NCBI GenBank assembly: GCA_028873595.1
Contig: JAPPOV010000036.1
Span: forward strand, 29,759 to 93,758
Reading direction: 5' to 3'
Length of the DNA stretch: 64,000 nucleotides
DNA from: Gemmatimonadota bacterium
Lineage (GTDB): Bacteria > Gemmatimonadota > Gemmatimonadetes > Longimicrobiales > Gaopeijiaceae
This document shows positions 28,082 through 37,899 of the stretch, piece after piece (the stretch's first letter is position 1; each line of letters begins with the position of its first letter). Both the position numbers and the translations under genes were made by a program. The notes under the pieces were generated by a model. The model was not told the DNA's origin. It saw nothing but the letters and a program-made list of their open reading frames with translations, and searched no databases.

Positions 28082-30217
28082 TCAGCCCTCGGCGCCCTCC
28101 TCGGCGTCTCCACCTTCGGCAGCAGCGTCCTCGGCCAATGCGGCCTTGCGAGAGAGGCGGAGACGCCCCTTCTCGTCGATGGAGAGGAGCTTGACCCGGA
28201 CGATGTCGCCCTTCTTGACCACGTCCTCGGTCTTCTCGGTCCGGCCTTCCTGAAGCTCGGAGATATGGCAGAGCCCTTCGGTTCCCGGCATGATCTCGAC
28301 GAAGGCGCCGAAGGTGGTCGTGTTCTTGACCGGACCTTCGTAGATGCGGCCCACTTCGGGATCCTTCACGATCGCCTCGATCATCTCACGGGCCCGAGCA
28401 CCGGCTTCGCCGTCCACCGCCGCGATCTTCACGATGCCGGAATCGTCGATGTCGATCGACGCTCCGGATTCCTCCTGGATCGCCCGAATCGTCTTACCCT
28501 TCGGTCCGATGATCTCGCCGATCTTCTCGGGGTTGATCTGGATCGAGACGATGCGCGGCGCCCAGTCGGACAGCTCGTCACGGTGTGTCTCCAGTGCCTG
28601 ACCCATCTGGTCGAGAATATGGAGGCGGCCCTTCGTGGCACGCCCCAGCGCCTCGGTCAGAATGTCGACCGTGAGGCCCTCGATCTTGATGTCCATCTGG
28701 ATCGAGGTCACGCCCTCGCGGGTGCCGGCGACCTTGAAATCCATATCGCCGAGCGCGTCCTCGAGACCCAGGATGTCCGTCAGGATCGCAACATCGTCTC
28801 CCTCTTTGATCAGTCCCATCGCGACACCGGCACACGGAGCCTTGATGGGCACACCCGCGTCCATGAGCGACAGAGACGACCCGCAAACTGTCGCCATGGA
28901 CGACGAGCCGTTCGACTCGAGAACGTCCGAAACAATCCGGATTGTATACGGGAAGTCGTCGTACGCCGGCAGGAGCGGCTGGATGGCCCGCTCGGCCAGG
29001 TTCCCATGACCGATCTCGCGACGCGAGGTGCCACGGAACGGACGTGCCTCGCCCACCGAGAACGGCGGGAAGTTGTAGTGCAGCATGAACGACTTCTTGA
29101 TCTCCTCCCGAGAGTCGATCGAGTCGATCCGCTGCTCATCGCGCGATGTGCCGAGCGTCACGACGGCGAGCGCCTGCGTCTGCCCGCGCGTGAAGAGCGC
29201 TGAACCGTGCGTGCGTGGCAGGACGCCCACCTCGGACGTGATCGCCCGGATGTCGTCGACGCCACGTCCGTCAGCCCGCTCGCCCTTGTCTAGGATGTTT
29301 CGGCGCATCGTCTTCTTCTCGATGCTCCGAAGCGTTTCCTTGATGTCCTTCTCGTGTTCGGCGTAATGCTCGTCCTCTTCGATCAGGGCGGCGATCACGT
29401 CTTCCGTGACTGTCGCCATCGCCTGGCTGCGCTCCTGCTTGTCGCCGATCGCGAGTGCCTCGGCAACCTTCGGTGCCGCAAGGCCTTCGACTTTGGCACG
29501 CAGATCGGCGTCGACCTCGACCGGGGACCAAGCCATGTCGGGCACCAGGTGACCCTCGAGGAACTCATCCTGCATCGCGCAGAGCTCCTTGATGGCGTCG
29601 TGCGCGACCGTGAGGCCCTCCAGGATCTCGGCTTCAGGCACTTCGAGCGCACCACCCTCGACCATCGTGATGGCGTCGGCGGAGCCGGAGACGACGATAT
29701 CGACGTCCGAATACTCGAGTTGCTGAAAGGTCGGGTTGATCACCCAGTTGCCCTGAATGCGACCAACCCGAACGGAAGCGACCGTCGTGTTGAACGGGAC
29801 CTTGGACATGTTCAGGGCCACGGAGGCGCCGAGCAGTGCAATCACATCGGCGTCGTTTTCCTGATCCGCCGAGAGGATAAAGCACGCGACCTGAGTCTCG
29901 TGCATGAACCCGTTGGGAAAGAGCGGTCGAATGGGTCGGTCGATCATCCTCGCGGAGAGGATTTCCTTTTCACCCGGACGGCCTTCGCGCTTAAAGAAGC
30001 CACCCGGGATCTTCCCGGCCGCATACGACTTCTCACGATACTCGATCGTGAGCGGAAAAAAGGGGAGGTGGGTGGGGTTGTCCTGCACCGTAACGGCGCA
30101 AAGGACGACGGTGTCGCCGAACTGCACGAGGCACGAACCCTGCGCGAGCTTGGCCATACGGCCGATCTCGAGCGAGAGCGTGCGCCCTGCGAATTGGCGC
30201 TCCAGTCTCTGCATCAT
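28082..30217 (-). CDS. pnp: Polyribonucleotide nucleotidyltransferase (PNPase)
   Basis: 711 residues: two RNase PH domains (first with GRMAKLAQGS and AAGKIPGGFFKREGRP; second with LPRTHGSALFTRGQTQALAV), the helical linker, a KH domain (GEIIGPKGKTIRAIQEESGA) and an S1 domain (VGRIYEGPVKNTTTFGAFVE). It ends in a short acidic tail. It degrades RNA phosphorolytically in the 3'-5' direction. Tandem ATGs at 30217/30214. It follows rpsO, the classical rpsO-pnp order, with a 265 nt leader. Confidence 0.98.
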   Translation of the reverse strand: MMQRLERQFAGRTLSLEIGRMAKLAQGSCLVQFGDTVVLCAVTVQDNPTHLPFFPLTIEYREKSYAAGKIPGGFFKREGRPGEKEILSARMIDRPIRPLFPNGFMHETQVACFILSADQENDADVIALLGASVALNMSKVPFNTTVASVRVGRIQGNWVINPTFQQLEYSDVDIVVSGSADAITMVEGGALEVPEAEILEGLTVAHDAIKELCAMQDEFLEGHLVPDMAWSPVEVDADLRAKVEGLAAPKVAEALAIGDKQERSQAMATVTEDVIAALIEEDEHYAEHEKDIKETLRSIEKKTMRRNILDKGERADGRGVDDIRAITSEVGVLPRTHGSALFTRGQTQALAVVTLGTSRDEQRIDSIDSREEIKKSFMLHYNFPPFSVGEARPFRGTSRREIGHGNLAERAIQPLLPAYDDFPYTIRIVSDVLESNGSSSMATVCGSSLSLMDAGVPIKAPCAGVAMGLIKEGDDVAILTDILGLEDALGDMDFKVAGTREGVTSIQMDIKIEGLTVDILTEALGRATKGRLHILDQMGQALETHRDELSDWAPRIVSIQINPEKIGEIIGPKGKTIRAIQEESGASIDIDDSGIVKIAAVDGEAGARAREMIEAIVKDPEVGRIYEGPVKNTTTFGAFVEIMPGTEGLCHISELQEGRTEKTEDVVKKGDIVRVKLLSIDEKGRLRLSRKAALAEDAAAEGGDAEEGAEG

Positions 30218-30482
30218 GTGTTTCTACTCACTTCGTTTGCGGACGGGATCGTCCCGCCCCTGAACAAGGGGCCGAAGTGCGCGCATGAGGTCCGGAGGAG
30301 AGAGCGACCGCCGCAAGGGGGCACGGTGCGTTTGCAACGCGAACCGCGAGCCCGACTCTGCAGCCATGTTGTAGGCCGTCTCCCACCCGAGGCACGAACG
30401 CACTCGGCTGATGTGCCGGCTCCGCGCGCCGTCTGGCGAGCGGGCCGGGTCCTTCACCACGACCGGACGGTCGCGGAGTTCC
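30218..30482 (-). promoter_or_regulatory. rpsO-pnp intergenic leader
   Basis: This 265 nt holds no convincing gene. On the minus strand it carries short GC stem-loops near pnp: GCCCC-TTGTTCA-GGGGC around 30256-30273, and CGGGA-CGA-TCCCG right after it. In other bacteria this region carries processing sites for PNPase autoregulation; such a role here is inference from position only. Confidence 0.3.
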
Positions 30483-30743
30483 TTAGCGCCGCAATCCGAG
30501 ATCCTTGATGAGCTCGCGGTACTGCTCCACGTCGTTGCGCTTCACGTACTCAAGGAGCCTACGCCGGCGGCCGACCATCTTCAGGAGGCCCTGCCGGGAG
30601 TGGTGGTCCTTCTTGTGCGCATCGAAGTGCGAACGAAGGTCGTTGATCCGTGCAGTCAGGATCGCGATCTGGACCGGGGCGCTCCCACGATCACTCTCGT
30701 GGAGCTGATACTTCTTGATGATGTCTTCCTTGACGATCGCCAT
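30483..30743 (-). CDS. rpsO: 30S ribosomal protein S15
   Basis: 86 residues, the standard size, with [51 protein letters not shown] and [14 protein letters not shown]. It binds 16S rRNA in the central domain. The ATG at 30743 has an AGGAGG ribosome site. Promoter and leader structure upstream are listed separately. Confidence 0.98.
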   Translation of the reverse strand: MAIVKEDIIKKYQLHESDRGSAPVQIAILTARINDLRSHFDAHKKDHHSRQGLLKMVGRRRRLLEYVKRNDVEQYRELIKDLGLRR

Positions 30744-30753
30744 GGTGGCGTGC

Positions 30754-30809
30754 CTCCTCAGGAGTCCGATGCTGCAAGGGAAGCGAAAGCTGTACACCCA
30801 CAATGGGTG
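30754..30809 (-). promoter_or_regulatory. rpsO leader stem-loops, one including the ribosome-binding site
   Basis: CACCCA (30795-30800) and TGGGTG (30804-30809) form a 6 bp stem with a 3 nt loop. Closer to the gene, the symmetrical CTCCTCAGGAG (30754-30764) includes the Shine-Dalgarno AGGAG and could pair it away. S15 represses its own translation through leader RNA in several bacteria, so this is a candidate autoregulatory site (inference). Confidence 0.35.
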
Positions 30810-30830
30810 GCCTTCGAGTTTCAGCCTGAA

Positions 30831-30859
30831 AAGCTAGGCAAAGCAGAGTAGAGCGTCTA
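30831..30859 (-). promoter_or_regulatory. Putative rpsO promoter
   Basis: TAGACG (30859-30854), 17 nt, TAGCTT (30836-30831) on the minus strand. The -35 overlaps the ribF stop codon. It shares the GACGCTC block, the 17 nt spacing and the exact TAGCTTT -10 with the rplM promoter at 63226-63254. Confidence 0.5.
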
Positions 30860-31804
30860 CGGGCTGGGCGTCCAACTCGACACGACAGCCCTCGCGCGAT
30901 CGACGTCTTTTCGGATCTGGTCGAGCAGCGCGTCGACACCGCCGAACGGTTCAATGCCACGGAGGCGCTCGATGAAGTCCACTCGCACCTCCTCTCCATA
31001 TATGTCTCGATTGAAGTCCAGGATGTGCAGCTCGACACTCGGTGGCGAGCCCTGGAACGTCGGGCGCGGACCCATATGGAGTGCACCCGTGTAAGTGCCC
31101 TCACGAAGGACAGCCCGTACACCGTACACGCCCGCCGGAGGCAACAGCTTGTCCCCAGCCCCGACGGCGAGATTTGCGGTCGGGAACCCCAGACCACTAC
31201 CCCGCCCTTCGCCCCGCACGACAATGCCACGCACGGAGTACGGTCGCCCCAGTGGCTCGATAACCTCCGCGACTCGCCCTTCGAGAAGCGTGCGGCGGAT
31301 ACTGGAAGAGGAGACGGCTTCGCCCCCGATCGAAACCGGGGACACTACATCGACGGTGAACCCGAGCTCGGCGCCGATAGAGCGCAGCGTTTCCGGATCT
31401 CCCCGACGGTCTCGACCGAAGCCGTGATCGTATCCGATCACGAGTTCCTGCACCCCCAAACGTCCGACGAGAATCTCCTCCACGAAGCGACGTGGCTCAT
31501 ACCGCGACAACGCCTCTGTGAACGAGATGAAGACCGCGTAGTCGAGACCGGCCTCGGCTAGAATCTCCTTCTTCTCGACCGGGGTGGTGAGCATGCGCGG
31601 CGCATGCTCGGGACGCACGATCCGGAGTGGGTGCGGATCGAACGTGACCAGCACGCTACGACGGCCGGTCGCATCTGCCCGTTCTCGGATTTCCCGCAAG
31701 ACAGTCCAGTGCCCACGGTGGACACCGTCAAACGTACCGACCGTGGCAACCGTACCCCGATCTGAGGGAATCCCCGGCGGATATGCCCATTGGACCGCAC
31801 TCAC
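30857..31804 (-). CDS. ribF: Bifunctional riboflavin kinase / FAD synthetase
   Basis: 315 residues. The N-terminal FAD synthetase nucleotidyltransferase domain has TVGTFDGVHRGH, VTFDPHPLRIV and SSSSIRRTLLEGRVAE; the C-terminal flavokinase domain has GRGSGLGFPTANL and ELHILDFNRDIYGEEV. It makes FMN and FAD from riboflavin. The GTG start at 31804 overlaps the truB stop (GTGA). Confidence 0.96.
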   Translation of the reverse strand: MSAVQWAYPPGIPSDRGTVATVGTFDGVHRGHWTVLREIRERADATGRRSVLVTFDPHPLRIVRPEHAPRMLTTPVEKKEILAEAGLDYAVFISFTEALSRYEPRRFVEEILVGRLGVQELVIGYDHGFGRDRRGDPETLRSIGAELGFTVDVVSPVSIGGEAVSSSSIRRTLLEGRVAEVIEPLGRPYSVRGIVVRGEGRGSGLGFPTANLAVGAGDKLLPPAGVYGVRAVLREGTYTGALHMGPRPTFQGSPPSVELHILDFNRDIYGEEVRVDFIERLRGIEPFGGVDALLDQIRKDVDRARAVVSSWTPSP

Positions 31805-32688
31805 AGGGGGAAAACCTTCCGCGGCCGCAGGACACCATCGTCCAACTCCGCCATGGCGAGGAGTTCCGCGCCGCACGTCACCGCCACCAGCGGCTCCGAA
31901 GCAGAGCCCGGGTCTGCGATGCGCACCCGCTGCCCGTTCTGAAGGCGCCCCGCGATCCCTTCATCCACCGAGATGTTCGTGAGATGAGCCAGCCCCTGAA
32001 CGGGCTCAATCCGGGCAGCTGCAACCGCATCGGCATCCGCGAACGCCTCGATCGCCAAAGCGGAGTCGACATGGAGAGTTCCGACTTCGGTCCGGCGTAA
32101 TTCGGTCAGGTGCGCTCCGCACCCGAGCGTTCGCCCGAGATCCCGCGCAATCGCCCGAACGTACGTGCCGCTCGAGCAACGAACCGAGAAGTGAACATCA
32201 GGCAGCGACACATGCGTCACCTCGATTTCGTACACCGTGACGGAGACGGGTGCGAGCGTAACCGTTTCGCCACGCCGAGCGCGTCGGTGCATCGCCTCAC
32301 CATCCACCTTCTTGGCAGAAAACTGCGGTGGCACCTGTTCGATAGGTCCGACTTGGGTCGCCGCAGCCACCTCGATGGCACGACGATCCAGTTTTCGCCA
32401 GCCTTCGTCATGAGCGACAGCCTCACCAGCATGATCAAGCGAGTCCGTCTCTATCCCGAGTCGGGCCACCGCCTCGTATCGCTTGTCCATTCCTGAGACG
32501 TACTCGGCGAGCCGCGTAGCCTGACCCACACACAGCACCAGCAGACCGGATGCGAACGGATCGAGCGTACCTGTGTGGCCGACACGCCGTGTGCACAGCA
32601 CCCGTCGAGCCATCCCGACGATATCGTGGGACGTGGGCCCAACTGGCTTGTCGACCGGAAGAAGGAAGTCGCCGTCGGCGATCTTCAC
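31801..32688 (-). CDS. truB: tRNA pseudouridine(55) synthase TruB
   Basis: 295 residues. The catalytic Asp43 is in GHTGTLDPFASG; LPVDKPVGPTSHDIV, KRYEAVARLG, and CSSGTYVRAIARDLG are family motifs, followed by a small PUA-like C-terminal domain. It forms the T-loop pseudouridine. The start is GTG at 32688, overlapping the rbfA stop (GTGA). Confidence 0.97.
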   Translation of the reverse strand: MKIADGDFLLPVDKPVGPTSHDIVGMARRVLCTRRVGHTGTLDPFASGLLVLCVGQATRLAEYVSGMDKRYEAVARLGIETDSLDHAGEAVAHDEGWRKLDRRAIEVAAATQVGPIEQVPPQFSAKKVDGEAMHRRARRGETVTLAPVSVTVYEIEVTHVSLPDVHFSVRCSSGTYVRAIARDLGRTLGCGAHLTELRRTEVGTLHVDSALAIEAFADADAVAAARIEPVQGLAHLTNISVDEGIAGRLQNGQRVRIADPGSASEPLVAVTCGAELLAMAELDDGVLRPRKVFPL

Positions 32689-33110
32689 GAAAACACTTCC
32701 CCCTCCTGGTCACCCTCCTCCGCATCGACATCGAACGGCGACTCGGACTCGACGCCCTCTTCGTCCCGGCCGTCGGGCAGGACCTCGGAGAGGACCTGCT
32801 CAATCCGAGCCGCCCCCGCGTACGAACGATCCTCCTGGAAGCGAAGCTCCGGCACACGTCGGATGCGCAGAATGCGCCCCAGAGAGGTACGAAGGAAGGG
32901 CGCGGCAGCCCCGAGGCCTTCGAGATTCTGTTCCATCTCCTCGGCACCGCCGGTGACGCGGACATAGACACGAGCCGATCCCAAGTCGGCTGCGGTGTCG
33001 ACGCCCGTGATGGTCACCAGCCCGACCCGGGGGTCTCGCACCTGCGTGCGGATCAATTCGGACAGCTCACGACGCAGCTGCTCATTGAGCCGTGCACGGC
33101 GTTTGCTCAT
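32685..33110 (-). CDS. rbfA: Ribosome-binding factor A
   Basis: 141 residues with the KH-like RbfA fold: N-terminal basic helix (LNEQLRRELSELIRTQVRDP), VTITGVDTAADLGSARVYV and RRVPELRFQEDRS. It assists late 30S maturation. The last ~30 residues form an acidic tail (EEGVESESPFDVDAEEGDQE). It starts 22 nt after ylxP. Confidence 0.95.
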   Translation of the reverse strand: MSKRRARLNEQLRRELSELIRTQVRDPRVGLVTITGVDTAADLGSARVYVRVTGGAEEMEQNLEGLGAAAPFLRTSLGRILRIRRVPELRFQEDRSYAGAARIEQVLSEVLPDGRDEEGVESESPFDVDAEEGDQEGEVFS

Positions 33111-33132
33111 CGGATGATCGCGTTCAGGGTGG

Positions 33133-33417
33133 TCATGTGTAGAACTCTCTTCGAACCCGGACGATCATGGCTCCGCCGTGGGATTCGACGAATCGGTCGG
33201 CCTTGTCGAGCACTGATTCGGCCATGCGGCGGTCGCTGGAGACCAGGGCGACGGAGAGCTCTGCCCTCGCATGCACGTCGTGTACCCCAGTCTCCGCGAC
33301 GGACACATTGAAGCGCGACGAAAGCCGATCCCGGATCGACCGCACGACCGACCGCTTTTCCTTCAGCGAAGAGCATCCGGGCAGAGAGAGCTCCCACGTC
33401 TGCGATGCGACGACCAC
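33133..33417 (-). CDS. ylxP: DUF503 (YlxP-like) protein
   Basis: 94 residues with the DUF503 signature LPGCSSLKEKRSVVRSIRDRL followed by FNVSVAETG. The family sits between infB and rbfA in many bacteria, as here, and is thought to be an accessory of translation or ribosome assembly, without a proven activity. The start is GTG at 33417, 39 nt after the infB stop. Confidence 0.92.
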   Translation of the reverse strand: MVVASQTWELSLPGCSSLKEKRSVVRSIRDRLSSRFNVSVAETGVHDVHARAELSVALVSSDRRMAESVLDKADRFVESHGGAMIVRVRREFYT

Positions 33418-33456
33418 GGTGACCGACCTCGAGCGGCGTCAGGCCTGACTCGGCCG

Positions 33457-36162
33457 TCAGGTCGAGCTCGCGAGTGTCCGAGCAACCTCTTCGACGGAGT
33501 AGGCCTCAATGACATCGCCAACTTTGATGTCGTTGAAATTCTGGATCCCGATCCCGCACTCGAACCCTTCACGAACTTCCTTCGCGTCGTCCTTGAAGCG
33601 CTTGAGCGAAGAAATCTCCCCGTCGTATACGACAACACCATCGCGAATGAGGCGCGCGTGTCCGTTACGGTCGATGCGACCTTCCGTCACATAGCAGCCC
33701 GCAATCGTACCGACCTTCGAGACCTTGAACACCTCCCGCACCTCAGCCGACCCCTCGACGGTCTCCCGCTTCTCGGGTGAGAGCATGCCCTCGAGAGCAG
33801 CCGTGATGTCATCGACCGCCTCGTAAATGACGTGGTAGACGTTGATCTCGACGTCTTCACGCTCGGCAGCCTGACGTGCCGCGGTTTGCGAACGCACACG
33901 GAAGCCCAGGATTACCGCACCCGCCGTCTGAGCGAGCAGGATGTCGGACTCGTTGATCGCCCCAACCCCGCGGTGGACAATATTCACCGCGACTTCGCTT
34001 GTACTGAGCTGCTCCAGAGAGTCTGACAGTGCCTGGACCGAGCCGTCCACGTCACCCTTGATGACGATCGGAAGTTCAGAGAGCTGCCCTGCCTGAGCGA
34101 GCTTGCCGAAGTCACCGAGCTTGAGGCCGCGCTCTCGGACGCGCAGCTGCTTCTCGCGATCGAGACGCTGACGCGTGGACGCGATCTCGGACGCCTGATC
34201 AGCGGTCATGACCTGGAATGTGTCACCCGCCTGCGGCATTCCACCGGCGCCGAGAACCTGGACCGGCACAGCCGGTCCCGCTTCGTCCACCCCGTGCCCA
34301 CGCTCGTCGAGCATCGACCGCACCCGACCGTCGAACAGACCACAAACGAAGGAATCCCCGACACGGAGTGTGCCCTTTTGCACGAGCACGGTCGCAACCG
34401 GGCCCTTACCGGGATCGAGCTGAGCCTCGATCACCGTACCCTGGGCCTCGCGGTCGGGATTCGCCTTCAACTCCAGCATCTCTGCCTGGAGCAGAACCTT
34501 CTCGAGTAGTTCGTCGATACCCGTGCCTTGCTTCGCTGAGATCTCCTGAGCAAGAACGTCCCCGCCGAAGTCTTCGACATTCACGTTGTGTTGCAGCAGT
34601 TCCTGTTTCACCCGCGTCGGGTCCGCAGCGGGCAGGTCGCATTTGTTGATCGCGACGACGATCGGCACACCCGCGTTTCGCGAATGGCTGATCGCCTCGA
34701 TCGTCTGCGGCATGACGGAGTCGTCCGCCGCAACAATGAGAATCGTGATATCCGTCACATCCGCACCACGAGCTCGCATCGCTGTGAACGCGGCGTGACC
34801 GGGCGTATCAAGAAATGCCACGCTGCGCCCATCCTCGAGTTCAACGTGGTAGGCACCGATATGCTGTGTGATGCCACCCGCCTCGCCTGCGACGACGTTG
34901 GTCGAGCGGATCTGGTCCAGCAGGAGCGTCTTACCATGGTCGACGTGACCCATGACGGTTACCACCGGCGGACGGGGCTTCAATGTCGCAGGATCTTCCT
35001 CTTCTTCTTCGACCTCCGCCTCTGCGACGTACTCCTCTTCCTTCACGGCGGTGAAGTTGAACTCGTCTAGGAGAAGCTCGATCTGATCAAAGTCGAGACG
35101 CTGGTTGATGGTGACCATCAAGCCGAGGTTCTTGAACGCCGACCCAATGATCTCAGAGGCTGACACATCGACCAACTCAGCCAGCTCGGCGATGGTCAGG
35201 AACTCGTTGACCTTCACGGTCCGGCGCTCACGCTCCTTCTTCTCCTCCTGCGCCTGCTCCTGAGCCTCCTTTTCCTCCGCAGAAATGCGCCCCTTTCGGC
35301 GGCGCTTCTTCCCGCCACCACCGCGAAGTTCCGCCATGACACGCGCGAGGTTGTCCTTCACGGCATCGCGATCGGGGCCCTTCTTCTTGCCTTTCTTTCC
35401 TCGATCCTTCCGCTGCCTGCGACCGTCTGCCGTGTACCCCTCAGCCTGAATCCGAACCTGACCACCCGGTCCCGCGCTCGCGGCGGGTGACGGCCGGCGA
35501 ATCGTTCGGACCGGACCGTCAGGCTGTCCTACTCGCGCCGGTTCCAGTTGGACCCGCGGCGCTCCGGTCTCATCCGCTTCCGAATCTGACGAAGCCACCT
35601 CGGCTGCCGGCTCGTCCTCAGGCTCGGGCTCGGGCTCGTCCCGCGAATCCTCGATGGCCGCTGCCACATCGGCAGACACCCCATCGTCGACGTCTTCTTC
35701 CTCTTCGTCGTCGACGGATTCCACACGCTCACCGTCGTCCACCTCCGCCACGACCCCGGCGCTTGCTTCGAGGACTGGCTCCGGAGCAGCCTCTTCAACC
35801 TCTGCATCGCCCAAGCCCTCGTCGGCTTCGGCACCGGGCTCTTCTACTACTTCTTCTTCTACTAGTGCTTCTATTTCTGGGACGGGCTCGGTCGGGGTCT
35901 CGGCTTCCTCTTCCACCGCACGTCGGCGGCGGCGGCGACGACCCGTGGTCGGCGCAGCATCTTCCATGGCCGCACGGATCGCTTCGACCGGATCTTTGTG
36001 ACCCGCCCTACGTTCGCGCTCCATCTTCGCGAGGACCTTCGCCACCTGACCATCGGTGATCGTCGCCTCGTCATCGGCCACGGGAATTCCCATGTGCCGC
36101 AGAAGCCCGATCAGCGCGTCGGCGCCGACATTGAGATCATCCGCGAGTTCGAATACCTGCAT
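33457..36162 (-). CDS. infB: Translation initiation factor IF-2
   Basis: 901 residues. An IF2-N domain (about 1-50) is followed by a long low-complexity stretch: an acidic Glu/Asp/Val-rich block (about 75-200), then a basic block ([18 protein letters not shown]), a second IF2-N module ([21 protein letters not shown]), and the G domain with [16 protein letters not shown] and NKCDLP. Domains II, III and the fMet-tRNA-binding C-terminal domain complete it. It places initiator tRNA on the 30S subunit. It follows the L7Ae-like gene by 8 nt. Confidence 0.98.
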   Translation of the reverse strand: MQVFELADDLNVGADALIGLLRHMGIPVADDEATITDGQVAKVLAKMERERRAGHKDPVEAIRAAMEDAAPTTGRRRRRRRAVEEEAETPTEPVPEIEALVEEEVVEEPGAEADEGLGDAEVEEAAPEPVLEASAGVVAEVDDGERVESVDDEEEEDVDDGVSADVAAAIEDSRDEPEPEPEDEPAAEVASSDSEADETGAPRVQLEPARVGQPDGPVRTIRRPSPAASAGPGGQVRIQAEGYTADGRRQRKDRGKKGKKKGPDRDAVKDNLARVMAELRGGGGKKRRRKGRISAEEKEAQEQAQEEKKERERRTVKVNEFLTIAELAELVDVSASEIIGSAFKNLGLMVTINQRLDFDQIELLLDEFNFTAVKEEEYVAEAEVEEEEEDPATLKPRPPVVTVMGHVDHGKTLLLDQIRSTNVVAGEAGGITQHIGAYHVELEDGRSVAFLDTPGHAAFTAMRARGADVTDITILIVAADDSVMPQTIEAISHSRNAGVPIVVAINKCDLPAADPTRVKQELLQHNVNVEDFGGDVLAQEISAKQGTGIDELLEKVLLQAEMLELKANPDREAQGTVIEAQLDPGKGPVATVLVQKGTLRVGDSFVCGLFDGRVRSMLDERGHGVDEAGPAVPVQVLGAGGMPQAGDTFQVMTADQASEIASTRQRLDREKQLRVRERGLKLGDFGKLAQAGQLSELPIVIKGDVDGSVQALSDSLEQLSTSEVAVNIVHRGVGAINESDILLAQTAGAVILGFRVRSQTAARQAAEREDVEINVYHVIYEAVDDITAALEGMLSPEKRETVEGSAEVREVFKVSKVGTIAGCYVTEGRIDRNGHARLIRDGVVVYDGEISSLKRFKDDAKEVREGFECGIGIQNFNDIKVGDVIEAYSVEEVARTLASST

Positions 36163-36170
36163 GCTTTCTG

Positions 36171-36518
36171 CTACGCCTCCACTGCGTCCGTACGGTCCTC
36201 GTCCTCAGAGCCCTCGAGCTCTTCGATGAGGCGGTTCGCGAGCGACGCCTGAGTCACGGCCACTACAGATAGCTCGGCCATACCGAGTGCTGCACCCAAC
36301 GTGGCACGATCCCCCAGGGTCACCCGGGGGATCGATCCGTCGTCCTGCATCGTTCGAATTTTCTTCATCTGGACGCTCGAAGCGTCCTCAGCCATCAAAA
36401 TCAGCAAAGCCTCGCCATCGCGGAGTGCTCGGCGCACCGCCTCCGTCCCCGGAGCCACCGCGCCCGCCCGCCTGGCCAGGCCCAAGAGCCGAAGCGCGCT
36501 ACTCCTCCGAGTCTCCAT
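36171..36518 (-). CDS. L7Ae/L30e-like ribosomal-associated protein (YlxQ-like)
   Basis: 115 residues. ALRLLGLARRAGAVAPGTEAV, ALLILMAEDASSVQMKKI and GMAELSVVAVTQASLANRL fit the L7Ae/YlxQ fold, an RNA kink-turn-binding protein encoded between nusA and infB in many bacteria. The ATG at 36518 lies inside the 3' end of nusA (20 nt overlap). The usual YlxR gene, often just before ylxQ, is absent. Confidence 0.85.
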   Translation of the reverse strand: METRRSSALRLLGLARRAGAVAPGTEAVRRALRDGEALLILMAEDASSVQMKKIRTMQDDGSIPRVTLGDRATLGAALGMAELSVVAVTQASLANRLIEELEGSEDEDRTDAVEA

Positions 36519-37890
36519 CGTCGTCAGCGCCTTCAGCCTCATCCTCCTCGGAATCGGAAGCCACGGGAGACGCTTCCTCGGCCGCGGGCACCTCGCCCTC
36601 GACGACCGTCAACTCGTCGATGAGCTGAAGAAGACGGTCCGCATCTTCCTCGCCAAGCCCCTTGATTCCAAGGAAATCCCGGCGTTCCAAGTCGATGATC
36701 TGTAGAAACGTATCATACCCGACCTCAGATAGAGCCGCCAGTACAGCAGGCCGCAAATCCAGCTCCGACAGCGGGAAATCAGACGTCTCGTATTGCTCGT
36801 CGCCGGCGCCCTCGGTCAGCGCCGAGAGGTCCTCGCCTCGCTCAACCCACTCGCGCGATCCGTAAAGGTCGATCTGCCACCCGATCAGCTGCGACGCAAG
36901 CCGCACGTTTTGTCCGTTTCGTCCAATCGCTAACGAGAGTTGATCCTCATCCACGATCGCCGTAACAACCTGGCGCTCGGGGTCCGTGAAGACCTTTGAC
37001 ACACGGGCCGGAGCAAGAGCACGACGCGCGAACACTTCAGGATCCGGGTGCCACGGGACGATGTCGATCCGCTCACCACCCAGCTCGTTCACGACCGCCT
37101 GCACGCGTGAACCCTTGAGACCCACGCATGCACCCACCGGATCGATGGATTCATCCCGGCTGTATACGGCGATCTTCGTACGTCCACCGACCTCCCTCGA
37201 AATCTCGCGGATGTCGACAATCCCCTGATGAATCTCCGGGACCTCGAGGTGAAAGAGCGCCGCCACGAACAGTGGATCGGCCCGAGACAGGATGAGGCGA
37301 GGCCCTTTCGGCGTCTCCTCGACTTTCTTGAGTACAGCGCGGATGGGGTCACCCTGACGGAAGCGCTCGCGAGGGTTCTGATCTTTCCACGGGATGATCG
37401 CTTCGGCGTCGCGGGCTCGATTCAGCATCACGACCAGCTTGCCGCGCTCGATCTGCTGGAGTTCACCCGACAGAAGTTGGCCAACCTGATCGGCGAACTC
37501 GTCACGGATCCGATCCCGCTCATTCTCTCTGACGCGCTGCACAATGCGCTGTTTCACGGCCATCACGGCGTTCCGGCCGAAGTCCGCGAACGCCACAGGG
37601 ACCTCCATGACATCACCGACCTCGTAGGTGTCGTCATCCCAGCGCGCCTCTTCGAGCGTGATTTCGGTCGCCGGATCTTCCACCTCGTCCACGACGCGAC
37701 GCAGGACCACGATGTCGAAATCACCGGTGTCCTCGTCAATGTCGATTTCGGCCTGCACCGAAGCACCATAGATCCGGGCCAAGCCGGCGAGCATGCCGTC
37801 TTTGACCAGATCGGTCATTTCCTCGTCGGAGAGGCTCTTCGTCGCCGCGACGTCTCTGAAAGCCGCTACGATCTGTGCCGCGTTCGCCAT
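36499..37890 (-). CDS. nusA: Transcription termination/antitermination protein NusA
   Basis: 463 residues: N-terminal polymerase-binding domain (1-125), S1 (IERGKLVVMLNRARDAEAII), two KH domains (GACVGLKGSRVQAVVNELGG and LAIGRNGQNVRLASQLIGW), then one helix-hairpin-helix-like repeat (GIKGLGEEDADRLLQLI) and a strongly acidic tail of about 35 residues. It modulates pausing and termination. Part of rimP-nusA-infB; the leader terminator upstream of rimP could be its target (see findings). Confidence 0.97.
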   Translation of the reverse strand: MANAAQIVAAFRDVAATKSLSDEEMTDLVKDGMLAGLARIYGASVQAEIDIDEDTGDFDIVVLRRVVDEVEDPATEITLEEARWDDDTYEVGDVMEVPVAFADFGRNAVMAVKQRIVQRVRENERDRIRDEFADQVGQLLSGELQQIERGKLVVMLNRARDAEAIIPWKDQNPRERFRQGDPIRAVLKKVEETPKGPRLILSRADPLFVAALFHLEVPEIHQGIVDIREISREVGGRTKIAVYSRDESIDPVGACVGLKGSRVQAVVNELGGERIDIVPWHPDPEVFARRALAPARVSKVFTDPERQVVTAIVDEDQLSLAIGRNGQNVRLASQLIGWQIDLYGSREWVERGEDLSALTEGAGDEQYETSDFPLSELDLRPAVLAALSEVGYDTFLQIIDLERRDFLGIKGLGEEDADRLLQLIDELTVVEGEVPAAEEASPVASDSEEDEAEGADDDGDSEE

Positions 37891-37899
37891 TCTATTTCC

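Noticed and set aside
29354..30508. Plus-strand frame opposite pnp and the rpsO-pnp gap
   Set aside because: Antisense shadow of pnp; the part in the gap has no independent coding signal.
33457..36001. IF-2 low-complexity acidic region as a sign of frameshift or repeat expansion
   Set aside because: The frame is continuous, and charged linkers of this kind are normal between IF2-N and the G domain.
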